DNA of 59,718 nucleotides, from assembly GCF_016097405.1 (NCBI RefSeq), contig NZ_JAEHGD010000002.1:8056-67773 (forward strand). Reading direction: 5' to 3'. The position numbers and the translations under genes are program-made. Below are positions 27,818-39,600 of this stretch, piece by piece; positions within the stretch are counted from its first letter, which is position 1; every line of letters begins with the position of its first letter. Source of the stretch: a methane-oxidizing endosymbiont of Gigantopelta aegis (GTDB taxonomy: Bacteria > Pseudomonadota > Gammaproteobacteria > Methylococcales > Methylomonadaceae). A model generated the notes under the pieces. The model was given only the letters and a program-made list of their open reading frames with translations. It was not told where the DNA came from and made no database searches.

Positions 27818-29098
27818 ATGACCCAAGCAATAGAATTATTTAATCAAGCCAAAAAAGTCATTCCTGGTGGGGTCAATTCACCGGTTCGAGCATTTAATGG
27901 TGTGGGAGGTACCCCGGTTTATATTGACCACGCCAAAGGGCCTTATATTGTCGATAGCGAAGGTAAGCAGTATATTGATTATGTCGGCTCCTGGGGGCCG
28001 ATGATTTTAGGTCATGCCCACCCTGAAGTAATCGAGGTGGTCAAGCAAACAGCTGAAAAGGGCCTCAGCTTTGGCGCACCAACTGAAATTGAAACTCAAA
28101 TGGCTGAAAAACTGGTCGAGTTGGTGCCGTCATTGGCGATGGTGCGCATGGTCAGTTCCGGCACTGAGGCAACCATGAGTGCCTTGCGTTTGGCCCGGGG
28201 CTTTACTGGCCGGGATAAAATCGTCAAATTTGAAGGTTGTTATCATGGCCATTCCGATGCATTACTGGTCAAGGCCGGTTCCGGCGCATTGACATTGGGT
28301 GTGCCGAGTTCACCGGGCGTTCCTGCATCGGTTGCGGCCGATACCATGACTCTGGTGTATAACGACAGCGAATCAGTCAAAAAGGCATTTGCCGAAATGG
28401 GCGATCAAATCGCCTGTGTTATCGTCGAGCCAGTGGCCGGAAATATGAACTGTATTCCGCCGGAGCCTGGCTTTTTACAAACCCTGCGCGAAGTTTGTGA
28501 TCAATACGGTAGTGTGTTGATTTTTGACGAAGTGATGACCGGCTTTCGGGTCGGCTTGCAGGGTGCGCAGGGCTTGTATGGTGTAACGCCCGACATGACC
28601 ACGCTGGGCAAGGTGGTCGGTGGTGGTATGCCTGTTGGTGCCTTCGGTGGCAAGCGGGAAATCATGGAATATCTGGCACCGGCAGGTCCCGTTTATCAGG
28701 CAGGAACTTTATCGGGTAATCCAGTGGCGATGGCAGCTGGGCTGAAAACGCTGGAGTTGGTATCTGCGCCCGGTTTTTATGACTCGATAACGGCAAAAAC
28801 AGAAACTCTGGTGAGCGGGATTCGGCAAGCGGCGGCGCAAGCCGGAGTGGCAATGACCAGTAATCAGGTCGGTGGCATGTTTGGACTGTTCTTTAGCGAA
28901 GCCGAGAGTATTAGTCGTTTTGAACAGGTGATGCAATGTGACCAGGAACGATTTAAACGATTTTTTCATGGTATGTTAGAGGAAGGTGTCTATTTGGCGC
29001 CATCGGCGTTTGAAGCCGGGTTTGTCTCGGCTGCTCATGATGAGGCGGTTCTGGCGGAAACTATTGAGGCCGCAGGGCGCGTCTTTAGTCGCTTGTAA
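27818..29098 (+). CDS. hemL: Glutamate-1-semialdehyde 2,1-aminomutase
   Basis: PLP enzyme making 5-aminolevulinate in the C5 haem pathway, 426 aa. It has the start [61 protein letters not shown] split by family-typical motifs, the Asp of [10 protein letters not shown] and the PLP lysine in [18 protein letters not shown]. The stop codon TAA is followed directly by the rmuC ATG. Confidence 0.97.
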   Translation: MTQAIELFNQAKKVIPGGVNSPVRAFNGVGGTPVYIDHAKGPYIVDSEGKQYIDYVGSWGPMILGHAHPEVIEVVKQTAEKGLSFGAPTEIETQMAEKLVELVPSLAMVRMVSSGTEATMSALRLARGFTGRDKIVKFEGCYHGHSDALLVKAGSGALTLGVPSSPGVPASVAADTMTLVYNDSESVKKAFAEMGDQIACVIVEPVAGNMNCIPPEPGFLQTLREVCDQYGSVLIFDEVMTGFRVGLQGAQGLYGVTPDMTTLGKVVGGGMPVGAFGGKREIMEYLAPAGPVYQAGTLSGNPVAMAAGLKTLELVSAPGFYDSITAKTETLVSGIRQAAAQAGVAMTSNQVGGMFGLFFSEAESISRFEQVMQCDQERFKRFFHGMLEEGVYLAPSAFEAGFVSAAHDEAVLAETIEAAGRVFSRL

Positions 29099-30460
29099 AT
29101 GGAAAGCTGGAATCAATTGTGGCCGTTGCTGGCCGCTGTCCTGGCTGGTTTTGTGGTGGCTGGGATAGTTTTTTTATACGCCATGCGGCGGCAACAGCAG
29201 CAGTTAACGGCCTTGAACCAACAGCTTGAACAGCAGCGGAAAATCGCGCAGGAAAGCGAGGTACAGCAGGCCATTTACCAGGAAAAGCTGAAAGGACAGC
29301 AGCAGATTGCTGATGAATTGTCCACGGTACAGCAGCAATTGCGAGTGAGCCAAACAGAAAATGCTGAATTAAAAACCCGCCTCCAGGAACAGCTTAAAAA
29401 TCATCAACAGCAAGTCGAATTATTGCAATCAGCCGAGCAACATTTAAAACATCAGTTTGAAAATCTGGCACAGCGTATCTTTGAACAGCGCAGCAAGGAA
29501 TTTAGCGAGCAGAATAAAACCAGCATCGAACATCTGTTGACCCCCTTGCGACAGCAATTTGGCGAATTTAAAAGCCGGCTCGAAACGCTGTATGATTCCG
29601 AAAGCAAGGATCGCATCTCGCTGCGTGAAGAAATCGTCCAGCTCCGTCGGGATACGGCCAAAATGAACCAAGAGGCCTTGAATTTAACCCGGGCTCTGAA
29701 GGGCGATAAAAAAATTCAGGGCAACTGGGGAGAAATGGTGCTGGAGAAGGTTCTGGAGCAATCCGGCCTGCGCAAAGGCGTGGAGTATGAAACCCAGACG
29801 GCTTTGCGTGATAATGACAACAAATTGTTCAAACCCGATGTGATTGTACGATTGCCTGAAGAAAAAGATGTGGTGATCGACTCCAAAGTCTCATTACTCG
29901 ATTATGAACGCTATTGTAGTACGGATGATGATGACGAGCGTGTGGCGGCGCTTAAAGCGCATGTCGAAGCGGTCAGGGCGCATATTAAAACCTTGAGTGG
30001 CAAGGATTATTCGCATTTGAAGGGCTTGCGATCGCTGGATTTTGTGTTGTTGTTCATGCCGATTGAAGCGGCGTTTATGGCGGCGTTTCAAGCCGATGAA
30101 AAGCTGTTTAATGACGCCTTCGAGCATAAAATCGTAGTTGTCACCCCGACAACCTTACTGGCAACATTGCGCACAGTGCAAAATATCTGGCGTTACGAAC
30201 GACAGAATGAAAATGCCCGCTTGATCGCTGACCGGGCAGGAGCTTTGTATGACAAGCTGTGCGGCTTTGCCGAAGATCTGGAAAGGTTGGGGAACCAGTT
30301 GGCAACGGTGAATAAAACCTATGATGATGCGATGAATAAACTGACCCATGGGCGTGGTAATTTAATTGCACAGGCGATCAAGTTTGAAGAGCTGGGTGTT
30401 AAGGTGAAAAAGAAACTGTCGAAAACACTCACCGAGAGAGCCAGTCTGAGCGATGAATAA
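29099..30460 (+). CDS. rmuC: RmuC family DNA recombination protein
   Basis: 453 aa. One N-terminal membrane helix (LLAAVLAGFVVAGIVFLYAM) is followed by a long Gln-rich coiled coil to about residue 160. The RmuC nuclease-like domain then has GNWGEMVLEKVLEQSGLRKGVEYETQ, KPDVIVRLPEEKDVVIDSKVSLLDYERY and FVLLFMPIEAAFMAAF. RmuC limits inversions at short inverted repeats, perhaps relevant in a repeat-rich genome. It begins directly at the hemL stop. Confidence 0.93.
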   Translation: MESWNQLWPLLAAVLAGFVVAGIVFLYAMRRQQQQLTALNQQLEQQRKIAQESEVQQAIYQEKLKGQQQIADELSTVQQQLRVSQTENAELKTRLQEQLKNHQQQVELLQSAEQHLKHQFENLAQRIFEQRSKEFSEQNKTSIEHLLTPLRQQFGEFKSRLETLYDSESKDRISLREEIVQLRRDTAKMNQEALNLTRALKGDKKIQGNWGEMVLEKVLEQSGLRKGVEYETQTALRDNDNKLFKPDVIVRLPEEKDVVIDSKVSLLDYERYCSTDDDDERVAALKAHVEAVRAHIKTLSGKDYSHLKGLRSLDFVLLFMPIEAAFMAAFQADEKLFNDAFEHKIVVVTPTTLLATLRTVQNIWRYERQNENARLIADRAGALYDKLCGFAEDLERLGNQLATVNKTYDDAMNKLTHGRGNLIAQAIKFEELGVKVKKKLSKTLTERASLSDE

Positions 30461-30474
30461 ATGCAGTTTTCTGA

Positions 30475-31605
<1,131 letters not shown>

Positions 31606-31667
31606 TAGCTCGGTTTTTCTGTCGCCTTTTTGTGGCAGTCAACCTAACATAATACGAGAGGATAACC

Positions 31668-32015
31668 ATGAGTTTCTTGATTTCCGATGCGGCCGCAGCC
31701 GCAGCCCCTGCAGCACAACAACCGGGTTTTGAAGCCATGTTGTTCCCGCTGGGAATTTTGATATTTTTCTATTTTTTGTTTATTCGTCCGCAATCTAAGC
31801 GTAATAAAGAGCAAAAAGAAATGCTGGCGGCATTGAGCAAAGGCCATGAAGTGGCGACCAGTGGCGGAATTGTCGGCAAAGTGGTCGATTTAGATGAGAA
31901 CTTTGTGCGGCTGGAAGTGGATGATAATGCGCATTTAACGATTCAGCGACACGCTATTGCTAGCATGATGCCTAAAGGAACCTACAAAACCCTGAAAAAG
32001 AAAAGCAAAGCATAA
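31668..32015 (+). CDS. yajC: YajC, preprotein translocase accessory subunit
   Basis: 115 aa. One membrane helix (FEAMLFPLGILIFFYFLFIRPQSKRNKEQKEML) is followed by the KOW-like YajC domain with GHEVATSGGIVGKVVDLDENFVRLEV. It associates with SecDF-YidC. The SD GAGAGG is well placed. The segment 32016-32187 before secD holds no gene I can support. Confidence 0.95.
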   Translation: MSFLISDAAAAAAPAAQQPGFEAMLFPLGILIFFYFLFIRPQSKRNKEQKEMLAALSKGHEVATSGGIVGKVVDLDENFVRLEVDDNAHLTIQRHAIASMMPKGTYKTLKKKSKA

Positions 32016-32187
32016 CAGAACATGTCCAGCATCCATGATAAAGGAGGTTGGGCAAGATTCATTGCTTAACCCGAATAGTGCACCGAATGGCTCAAGGTCA
32101 TGGAAAACCACGTCTCGGTGCGTTATCGGGGTAAGGATAAGTACAGGTACCGACACCAAATAATCTACATCGTTTGATGGAATAACA

Positions 32188-34032
32188 ATGCAAAACCATT
32201 TCCCCGTATGGAAAAATATTTTGATTCTGACCGTACTTGTGGTTGGAATTTTATACGCATTACCAAATCTTTATGGTAATGATCCCGCCGTTCAATTATC
32301 GTCGACTACGTCAACCGCGCTGACACAAGCTAAGGCGGATGAAATCAAGGCGATTTTGCAACAAGCCGGTTTAACCCCGAAAGCTATTGAATTTGACAGT
32401 GGGCGTGTTCTGGTGCGTTTCGATGATACCGAGAAACAGTTGCAGGCCGCCGACTTACTGCGTGAAAAAGTGGCCGATAATATTACCGTTGCCTTGAATC
32501 TGGCGCCTTCTACGCCTGAATGGTTACGTGCGATTGGTGCTAAACCGATGTATTTAGGTCTGGATTTACGCGGCGGCGTCCACTTCTTGCTGGAAGTGGA
32601 TATGGATGCGGCGATAAGGCAGGCAGAAGAGCGCTATTACAGCGATATTCGCTCGGCATTGAGAGCGGCAAAAGTACGTTATCGTTCAGTGGTTCGCGAA
32701 AACGGCGTGATAAAAGTCGTTCTCAAAAATGCACAAGACAAAGATAAGGCGTTGGCGGTTTTAGATAAGGAGTTTCGTAATTTAGTGGTCGATGAGGCTG
32801 ATGATGTGACTTTGTTGGCCAAAATTTCTGAGCAGGAGCAAAAAGAAATCAAAAAATTTGCACTGGATCAGAATATGACAACCTTGCGTAACCGGGTGAA
32901 TGAAATTGGCGTGGCCGAGCCTGTGATTCAGCAACAGGGCGATAACCGAATCGTGGTGCAGTTGCCTGGCGTACAGGACACCACGCGGGCCAAGGAAATT
33001 CTGGGTACCACGGCAACACTGGAATATCGCCTGGTCGATACCGAGCATGATGTTCAGCAGGCGTTAGCTGGGCGGGTGCCGGTGGGTAGTAAATTGTATT
33101 ATGAGAAAAACGGCCAGCCGATTTTGCTAAAACGCCGGGTCATTGTAACCGGTGATCAGATTGTCGATGCCTCATCGGGTTTGGATCAAAATGGTTCGGC
33201 AGCGGTGTTTATCACGCTGAATGGCGTCGGTGCAAAAAAAATGGGGAAATTTACCCGGGATCATATCGGCAAACCGATGGCCGTCGTGTTTATCGAATAT
33301 AAGAGTAAAACCCGTGTCGTTGACGGCAAAAAAGTTCGCCGTAAAGAAAAAGTCGAAAAAGTGATCAGTGTCGCGACGATTCGTGATGCGTTCAGTAAAC
33401 GCTTTCAAACTACAGGCCTCGATAGCCCGCAAGAAGCGCGTAATCTCGCCTTATTGTTGAGGGCTGGGGCATTGGCGGCACCGGTCGATATTATTGAAGA
33501 ACGCACTGTTGGACCAAGCCTGGGACAGGATAATATCAACAAAGGCATGATGTCGGTCGTTGTCGGTTTTTTACTGGTGCTGGTTTTTATGGCGGTTTAC
33601 TATAAGGTGTTCGGCCTGGTGGCAAATGCGGCGTTAGCATTTAACCTGGTTCTGATTGTCGCCTTGTTATCTTTGTTGCAGGCCACCCTGACATTGCCAG
33701 GTATCGCCGGGATCGTATTGACGGTCGGGATGGCAGTGGATGCCAATGTGCTTATTTTTGAGCGGATTAAAGAAGAAATGAAGCTCGGAAACAGTCCTCA
33801 ACCGAGTATTTATATCGGTTATGAAAAAGCCTTTACCACCATTCTCGATGCCAATATTACGACCTTGTTGGTGGCTTTGGTGTTGTTTGGATTTGGTACT
33901 GGGCCGGTCAAAGGTTTTGCCGTGACTTTGTCACTGGGTATTTTAACCTCAATGTTTACGGCAATCCTGGGGACGCGGATGTTGATTAACTGGATTTATG
34001 GCGGACGACGCATCAAAAAACTGTCTATCTAA
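32188..34032 (+). CDS. secD: SecD, Sec translocon proton-driven export subunit
   Basis: 614 aa. It has an N-terminal helix (NILILTVLVVGILYALPNLYG), the P1 periplasmic domain with LGLDLRGGVHFLLEVDMDAAIRQ and EIGVAEPVIQQQGDNRIVVQLPGVQD. Five C-terminal membrane segments follow, with TVGMAVDANVLIFERIKEE carrying the conserved Asp for proton use. It is typical gammaproteobacterial length and lies 23 bases before secF. Confidence 0.97.
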   Translation: MQNHFPVWKNILILTVLVVGILYALPNLYGNDPAVQLSSTTSTALTQAKADEIKAILQQAGLTPKAIEFDSGRVLVRFDDTEKQLQAADLLREKVADNITVALNLAPSTPEWLRAIGAKPMYLGLDLRGGVHFLLEVDMDAAIRQAEERYYSDIRSALRAAKVRYRSVVRENGVIKVVLKNAQDKDKALAVLDKEFRNLVVDEADDVTLLAKISEQEQKEIKKFALDQNMTTLRNRVNEIGVAEPVIQQQGDNRIVVQLPGVQDTTRAKEILGTTATLEYRLVDTEHDVQQALAGRVPVGSKLYYEKNGQPILLKRRVIVTGDQIVDASSGLDQNGSAAVFITLNGVGAKKMGKFTRDHIGKPMAVVFIEYKSKTRVVDGKKVRRKEKVEKVISVATIRDAFSKRFQTTGLDSPQEARNLALLLRAGALAAPVDIIEERTVGPSLGQDNINKGMMSVVVGFLLVLVFMAVYYKVFGLVANAALAFNLVLIVALLSLLQATLTLPGIAGIVLTVGMAVDANVLIFERIKEEMKLGNSPQPSIYIGYEKAFTTILDANITTLLVALVLFGFGTGPVKGFAVTLSLGILTSMFTAILGTRMLINWIYGGRRIKKLSI

Positions 34033-34055
34033 AAGCCTGAGAAAAGAAGATTACC

Positions 34056-34982
34056 ATGAATAAACAAGAGATTGATTTTTTAGGCAAGCGTAAACTGGCG
34101 ATGATCTTTTCAGGATTGTTGTTAGTGGTTTCGATTGCGTCACTGGCCATGAACGGTTTGAAACTGGGGATTGATTTTACCGGTGGAACGTTGGTTGAAG
34201 TCGGCTACAAGCAGCCAGCGGACTTGACCGCCATTCGTAAGGCCTTAGCGGACGCCGGGTTTGACGATGCGGCGGTATTACATTTTGGCAGCTCCAAAGA
34301 TGTTTTGATTCGGTTGAAACCGGATGCGGAAGTCAGTAATGCGGAATTGAGTAATCAGGTTCTCAAGGCCATCAATCAGGCCAGTAAGCAAAAAGCTCAA
34401 TTACGGCGGGTTGAGTTTGTTGGCCCACAAGTAGGTGATGAGCTAGCCGAAGATGGTGGCCTGGCCTTGCTGTATTCCATCTTTGGTATTTTGTTGTATG
34501 TTGCCTGGCGCTTTGAATATAAATTTGCGCTAGGTTCTGTTGTTGCGTTAGTGCATGATGTCATCATTACCTTGGGTTTTTTCTCGGTGTTTGCACTTGA
34601 GTTTGACCTGACTGTGCTGGCGGCTATTCTGGCGGTTATCGGTTATTCATTGAACGATACTATCGTCGTTTATGACCGGATTCGGGAGAATTTTCGTAAA
34701 ATGCGCAAGGGCTCTTCAGAATTCATCATGAATGTATCGCTGAACCAGACCCTGAGTCGTACCTTGATGACATCAATAACAACAGCTCTGGTTTTAGTCG
34801 CGCTGGCCAGCTTAGGAGGTGAAATTATCCAAAACTTTGCAATTGCTTTGCTGGTTGGTGTCGGTATCGGAACCTACTCGTCTATTTATGTCGCCAGCCC
34901 GGTTGTTTTAGGCTTAGGTGTCAGCAAGGAAGACTTGATGATTCCAGAGAAAGAAGGGCTGGATTTAGATGGGATGCCGTAA
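34056..34982 (+). CDS. secF: SecF, Sec translocon export subunit
   Basis: 308 aa with an N-terminal membrane helix, GIDFTGGTLVEVGY in the periplasmic domain, and C-terminal helices containing VGPQVGDELAEDGGLALLYSIFGILLYVAWRFE and VIGYSLNDTIVVYDRIRENFR. It forms a complex with SecD and YajC to pull proteins across the membrane. Confidence 0.97.
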   Translation: MNKQEIDFLGKRKLAMIFSGLLLVVSIASLAMNGLKLGIDFTGGTLVEVGYKQPADLTAIRKALADAGFDDAAVLHFGSSKDVLIRLKPDAEVSNAELSNQVLKAINQASKQKAQLRRVEFVGPQVGDELAEDGGLALLYSIFGILLYVAWRFEYKFALGSVVALVHDVIITLGFFSVFALEFDLTVLAAILAVIGYSLNDTIVVYDRIRENFRKMRKGSSEFIMNVSLNQTLSRTLMTSITTALVLVALASLGGEIIQNFAIALLVGVGIGTYSSIYVASPVVLGLGVSKEDLMIPEKEGLDLDGMP

Positions 34983-35060
34983 GCTTTTGGATGGCAGTGG
35001 TGAAAAATTCAGAATTTTGTGAACAGATTTTTTTATTTTTGATATAGGAGTTTAAAAAAA

Positions 35061-35492
35061 ATGGCAATTGAACGTACGTTTTCAATTATTAAACCAGATG
35101 CTGTGGCAAAAAATGTGATTGGTGAAATCGTTTCCCGTTTTGAAAAAAATGGTTTACGCATTGTCGCGATGAAAATGCTGCATTTAACCAAAGAACAGGC
35201 GGAAGGTTTTTATGCGGTGCATAAAGAGCGTCCTTTCTTCAATGATCTGGTGGCATTTATGATTTCAGGTCCGGTGGTTGTTCAGGTGCTTGAAGGTGAA
35301 AATGCGGTATTGAAAAATCGCGAGCTGATGGGGGCGACCAACCCTGCGGAAGCGGCACCAGGTACGATTCGTGCAGATTTTGCCGAAAGTATCGATGAAA
35401 ATGCTGTACACGGTTCGGATGCACCGGAAACCGCCAAAGAAGAAATTGCATTCTTCTTTTCAGAAGATGAAATTTGTGAGCGAACTCGTTAA
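35061..35492 (+). CDS. ndk: Nucleoside diphosphate kinase
   Basis: 143 aa. It starts [23 protein letters not shown], and the active-site His is in [21 protein letters not shown] near residue 117. It transfers phosphate between NTPs and NDPs. The SD TAGGAG is good. Its last 26 bases overlap the rlmN start in another frame. Confidence 0.97.
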   Translation: MAIERTFSIIKPDAVAKNVIGEIVSRFEKNGLRIVAMKMLHLTKEQAEGFYAVHKERPFFNDLVAFMISGPVVVQVLEGENAVLKNRELMGATNPAEAAPGTIRADFAESIDENAVHGSDAPETAKEEIAFFFSEDEICERTR

Positions 35493-36567
35493 GTCTGAAA
35501 AAACCAATCTGCTCGATTTCGACCGGGACGGCCTGAAGGCCTTCTTTGTCGAAATGGGCGAAAAACCATTTCGCGCAACCCAGTTGCTGAAATGGATTTA
35601 TCAGGAAGGTGTTGATGATTTTGATCAAATGACCAACCTGAGCAAGTCTCTGCGTGCCTGGCTGAAGCAACATTGCATCATTCAGGCGCCGGAAATTCTG
35701 CTGGAAAAGATTGCTTCCGATGGCACCCGCAAATGGGTGATACAGATGAGTTGTGGCAATCGGGTAGAAACCGTGTTCATTCCCGAACAAAACCGGGGGA
35801 CATTATGTGTTTCGTCACAAGTCGGTTGTGCTTTGGCTTGTACTTTTTGTTCTACGGCTCGGCAAGGGTTTAATCGTAATTTAAACGTTTCTGAAATTAT
35901 CGGGCAACTTTATAGTGCTCAAAAACGTCTGGGTGAAAAGCAGCGTATCACTAATGTCGTGATGATGGGTATGGGCGAGCCGTTGCTCAATTTCGACAAT
36001 GTCGTTGCCGCGATGAACCTGATGATGGATGATTTTTGCTACGGCCTATCCAAACGGCGGGTGACGGTCAGTACATCCGGTATTGTTCCAGCCATGCAGC
36101 GTTTGAGCCAAGTCTGCGATGTCAGCATGGCGGTATCATTACATGCGCCGACGGATACACTGCGGGATGAACTGGTACCGATCAATCAGAAATACCCTTT
36201 GTCAGAGTTAATGGCAGCCTGTCAGGATTATGCGAAAACCGGTCCACGCAAGCATATTACCTTTGAATATGTCATGCTGGCAGGTATCAATGATTCAATA
36301 GGCGATGCGAAAGCGCTGATAAAATTACTGCGTCATGTGCCGGCTAAAATCAATTTGATTCCGTTCAATCCTTTTCCCGGATCGGATTACCGATGTTCAA
36401 CAGGACCCATTATTCTGAAGTTTCGCGATGTTTTACATAATGCGGGGATTGTGACCACCATACGTAAAACCCGGGGTGATGATATTGATGCAGCCTGTGG
36501 TCAGCTGGTCGGCCAAGTCAAAGATAAAAGTCGTCGCCATCTCAAGTTTCACCCAGCCTTGTCATAA
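35467..36567 (+). CDS. rlmN: RlmN, dual-specificity rRNA/tRNA m2A methyltransferase
   Basis: Radical-SAM enzyme methylating A2503 of 23S rRNA and A37 of some tRNAs. I use the ATG at 35467 ([19 protein letters not shown]), which lies inside ndk. The longer open frame upstream is read over the ndk sequence and is not plausible. The iron-sulfur motif is [19 protein letters not shown], the SAM region [12 protein letters not shown] and the C-terminal catalytic Cys is in [11 protein letters not shown]. 366 aa. The overlap with ndk suggests coupling. Confidence 0.94.
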   Translation: MKFVSELVKSEKTNLLDFDRDGLKAFFVEMGEKPFRATQLLKWIYQEGVDDFDQMTNLSKSLRAWLKQHCIIQAPEILLEKIASDGTRKWVIQMSCGNRVETVFIPEQNRGTLCVSSQVGCALACTFCSTARQGFNRNLNVSEIIGQLYSAQKRLGEKQRITNVVMMGMGEPLLNFDNVVAAMNLMMDDFCYGLSKRRVTVSTSGIVPAMQRLSQVCDVSMAVSLHAPTDTLRDELVPINQKYPLSELMAACQDYAKTGPRKHITFEYVMLAGINDSIGDAKALIKLLRHVPAKINLIPFNPFPGSDYRCSTGPIILKFRDVLHNAGIVTTIRKTRGDDIDAACGQLVGQVKDKSRRHLKFHPALS

Positions 36568-36674
36568 ACAAGGTGAGTTATGGGTGACAGACCTGAAAAC
36601 AGTATGATGGGTTTTGACTTTCTGTATGTCATTGTAAAGACAAAGCTGGGTTAAAATGGCAGGAGAGCAAGGGC

Positions 36675-37424
36675 ATGTATAAATTAAGCGTTTTTTTTCT
36701 GGCATTGATGCTGTCAGCGTGTATGGCGGAGAATCCGCTAGGGCGTGAAGCCAGTACCGATGAGCAAGCACAGGTACAGTTGCAGTTGGGTGTGCGTTAC
36801 TTGGAAATGGGAATGTTGACCGAAGCACGGGAAAAACTGTTGAATGCCGAGCGTTATGACAGTCAGAATGCTGAAGTTCAGGATGCATTAGCCGTATTAA
36901 GTGAACGACTCGGCCAACGTGAGGATGCCGATCATCATTACCGTCGTGCCATCGAATTAAATCCGCAGTCCTATAGTAGCAAAAATAATTATGGTCGGTT
37001 TTTATGCGAGGCGGGACGTTTTGATGAAGGGTTCAAATTATTGCAAGAAGCGCTTGATAACCCGTTAAATAACCGGAAATGGTATGCACAGACCAATATT
37101 GGCCTGTGTTATCTGAAACAGGGACAAACCGACTTGGCCGAGCAAGCCTTTCGACATGCGTTGCAATACCAGCCGGACTATGCGCCGGCATTACAACAAA
37201 TGCAAAAAATAAGTTATCAGAATAGACGTTATATGTCAGCACGGGCCTTTTTACAGCGTTATCTGGTTGTGGCAGAACATACTCCGGAAACACTTTGGGT
37301 GGGCTGGCAAACCGAGCGAGCATTGGGGAATCAGACTATGGCCGAGAAATATCGTAACCAGTTATTAACACGTTTTCCAGCCAGTAAACAGGCACAGCAA
37401 GCGCGTAAAGCAATCAATCATTAA
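36675..37424 (+). CDS. pilF: PilF/PilW, type IV pilus biogenesis lipoprotein
   Basis: 249 aa. The lipobox LSAC (MLSACMAEN) is followed by tandem TPRs (LGVRYLEMGMLTEAREKLLNAERYD, NNYGRFLCEAGRFDEGFKLLQEAL, NIGLCYLKQGQTDLAEQAFRHALQYQPD). It is the pilotin that brings PilQ secretin to the outer membrane. It sits between rlmN and hisS, where rodZ and ispG often intervene, but not here. Confidence 0.92.
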   Translation: MYKLSVFFLALMLSACMAENPLGREASTDEQAQVQLQLGVRYLEMGMLTEAREKLLNAERYDSQNAEVQDALAVLSERLGQREDADHHYRRAIELNPQSYSSKNNYGRFLCEAGRFDEGFKLLQEALDNPLNNRKWYAQTNIGLCYLKQGQTDLAEQAFRHALQYQPDYAPALQQMQKISYQNRRYMSARAFLQRYLVVAEHTPETLWVGWQTERALGNQTMAEKYRNQLLTRFPASKQAQQARKAINH

Positions 37425-37442
37425 ATTAACCTTATACAGGAT

Positions 37443-38726
37443 ATGGCAAAACAACCACTTATTCAGGCCATTCGAGGCATGCATGACATTCTGCCCGAGA
37501 CATCGCCGCTTTGGCATAAAGTAGAAGGCATTATCAAATCGGTACTCGACAGTTATGGTTATCAGGAAATCCGTTTGCCTGTTGTCGAAAAAACCGAATT
37601 ATTCAAGCGCTCTATCGGCGAGGTGACTGATATTGTCGAAAAGGAAATGTACACCTTTGATGATCGCAATGGTGATTCTTTGACCTTAAGGCCGGAAGGC
37701 ACCGCCGGTTGCTTGCGTGCCTGCTTAGAGCATGGTCTATTGCATAATCAGGTACACAGATTGTGGTATATGGGGCCGATGTTTCGGCATGAACGGCCAC
37801 AAAAAGGCCGTTATCGCCAGTTTTATCAATTAGGCATTGAAACCTATGGCATGGCAGGCCCTGATATTGATGCGGAGATTATTTTATTAAGCCATCGTCT
37901 GTGGAAAAAGCTCGGTATTCTGCCTGATTTGGAATTACAATTGAATACCCTCGGGACGCTAGCCGAACGGCTGCTTTATCGCGAAAAACTGGTCGCTTAT
38001 TTTAATCAACATTTAGATGAACTGGATGAAGATAGTCTGCGACGGCTTGAAACCAATCCGTTGCGTATTTTAGATAGCAAAAACCCGGCTATGCAGTCGA
38101 TGCTGAAGAATGCACCTGCCTTGATGGATTCTTTGGGTGAAGACAGTCTGAATCATTTTAATACCTTAACCGGTTTGCTGGATGAGTTAGGCGTTGCGTA
38201 TGTGATCAATCCGCGTCTGGTTCGTGGGCTGGATTATTATGGCAAGACCGTGTTCGAATGGGTGACTGATAAATTGGGGGCGCAAGGGACGATTTGCGCG
38301 GGTGGCCGTTATGATGGCTTGATTGAACAATTAGGCGGAAAAAATAACTACGCCATCGGTTTTGCACTGGGCATGGAGCGCTTGCTGGCCTTGGTCGAAC
38401 AGCAAGAAGACTTTCGACCAGACGCTGGCGTTGACGTCTATGTCATCAATGTTGGCGAAAATGCGGCACGTTTTGCCATGAAGGTGAGCGAGACGTTGCG
38501 GGATGAGGTTCCTGGCTTGAAAGTCGTGCTGCACTGTGGCGGCGGCAGTTTTAAAAGCCAATTTAAAAAAGCCGATAAAAGCGGTGCTGAGTTTGGCGTG
38601 ATTATCGGTGAAGATGAAGCGGAACATAAGCTCGTCAGCCTGAAACCATTACGCAGTGATGATGAACAAAAAAATATGTCGCTTGAGCAATTAACGACGA
38701 CTCTGCGACAGTGGAAGCAATCTTAA
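37443..38726 (+). CDS. hisS: Histidyl-tRNA synthetase
   Basis: 427 aa class II synthetase. It has [20 protein letters not shown], motif 2 region [20 protein letters not shown] with [17 protein letters not shown], histidine-specific [16 protein letters not shown] and motif 3 [15 protein letters not shown]. The C-terminal anticodon-binding domain is complete. It starts 18 bases behind pilF. Confidence 0.97.
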   Translation: MAKQPLIQAIRGMHDILPETSPLWHKVEGIIKSVLDSYGYQEIRLPVVEKTELFKRSIGEVTDIVEKEMYTFDDRNGDSLTLRPEGTAGCLRACLEHGLLHNQVHRLWYMGPMFRHERPQKGRYRQFYQLGIETYGMAGPDIDAEIILLSHRLWKKLGILPDLELQLNTLGTLAERLLYREKLVAYFNQHLDELDEDSLRRLETNPLRILDSKNPAMQSMLKNAPALMDSLGEDSLNHFNTLTGLLDELGVAYVINPRLVRGLDYYGKTVFEWVTDKLGAQGTICAGGRYDGLIEQLGGKNNYAIGFALGMERLLALVEQQEDFRPDAGVDVYVINVGENAARFAMKVSETLRDEVPGLKVVLHCGGGSFKSQFKKADKSGAEFGVIIGEDEAEHKLVSLKPLRSDDEQKNMSLEQLTTTLRQWKQS

Positions 38727-38764
38727 ATTTAAAGATTAAAGTAACTACTTAGCGTATTTAGGTG

Positions 38765-38870
38765 TTTAATATCAGTCACTTACTCCAGAAGACGCCGTAA
38801 ATACATCCGTGTAGGCTTGAATGTGACATCCTTGTTACATACACTTCTTCCGTAAGCAACTGATATTAAA
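38765..38870. repeat. 106-bp palindromic element between hisS and yfgM
   Basis: TTTAATATCAGT (38765-38776) pairs perfectly with ACTGATATTAAA (38859-38870). The arms extend to about 27 bp with four mismatches. The centre (GACGCCGTAAATACATCC... to ...GACATCCTTG) is not self-complementary over its full length. It is a MITE-like or structured-RNA-like intergenic repeat with no coding frame. Confidence 0.65.
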
Positions 38871-38925
38871 TGGCATTTATTTTATTAAAGTACGCTGAGT
38901 TGATACAGATTAAACAGGAAATAAC

Positions 38926-39573
38926 ATGGAAATTTACGATACTGAAGAAGAACAGGTAGAAGCGCTAAAGCGCTGGTGGAAAGAAAACGGCACCTCAACG
39001 CTGATTGGCATTGGTTTGGCGATTGCCGTCGTTTTAGGCTGGGATTACTGGAAAAATTACAAACAGGAGCAAGCGCTCAAGGCTTCCGCATTGTACGAAC
39101 AGATATTGAAGCGCAGTGCCGCAGGCAAGAATAGCGATGTGGAGAAAATTGCCGCACAATTACAGCAAAAATATGCCTCTACCGCTTATGCCGATTATGG
39201 CCAGTTATTTTTGGCTAAAAGTCAGGTGGCAAAAAATGCGCTGGCGGAGGCAGAAACGACATTGGATAAGCTGATGAAAACGGCGGATACCGAAATCAGT
39301 AATCTGGCACGGATTCGGTTGGTGCGGGTAAAATTGGCCAGCGAAAAATATGAAGAAGGTTTGCAGTTGATTGCGATGGCTGACCCAGAGGTAACAAAAG
39401 GTTTTGCTGGGATATATGATGAATTAACCGGTGATTTATATGTGGCATTAGGCCGTTTGGCGGAAGCGAGAACCGCCTATACCAGCGCTTTACGGTCAGG
39501 TTCTAATTCACCTTTTATACAATTTAAGCTGGATGATATAACCGCGGCCGACATTGTTTCAGGGTCTGAATAA
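38926..39573 (+). CDS. yfgM: YfgM, ancillary SecYEG translocon subunit / TPR protein
   Basis: 215 aa. The N-terminal cytoplasmic stretch EEEQVEALKRWWKENG precedes a membrane helix (TLIGIGLAIAVVLGWDYW), then a periplasmic TPR-like domain with ASALYEQIL and GFAGIYDELTGDLYVALGRLAEARTAYTSAL. It is a PpiD partner and typically lies between hisS and bamB, as here. The next gene follows directly. Confidence 0.92.
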   Translation: MEIYDTEEEQVEALKRWWKENGTSTLIGIGLAIAVVLGWDYWKNYKQEQALKASALYEQILKRSAAGKNSDVEKIAAQLQQKYASTAYADYGQLFLAKSQVAKNALAEAETTLDKLMKTADTEISNLARIRLVRVKLASEKYEEGLQLIAMADPEVTKGFAGIYDELTGDLYVALGRLAEARTAYTSALRSGSNSPFIQFKLDDITAADIVSGSE

Positions 39574-39600
39574 TTGAACATTTTCCATAGGCGGCGTGTG

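Noticed and set aside
32016-32187. A SecM/VemP-like arrest peptide upstream of secD
   Set aside because: No short frame with a start, a signal-like helix and a plausible arrest motif was found.
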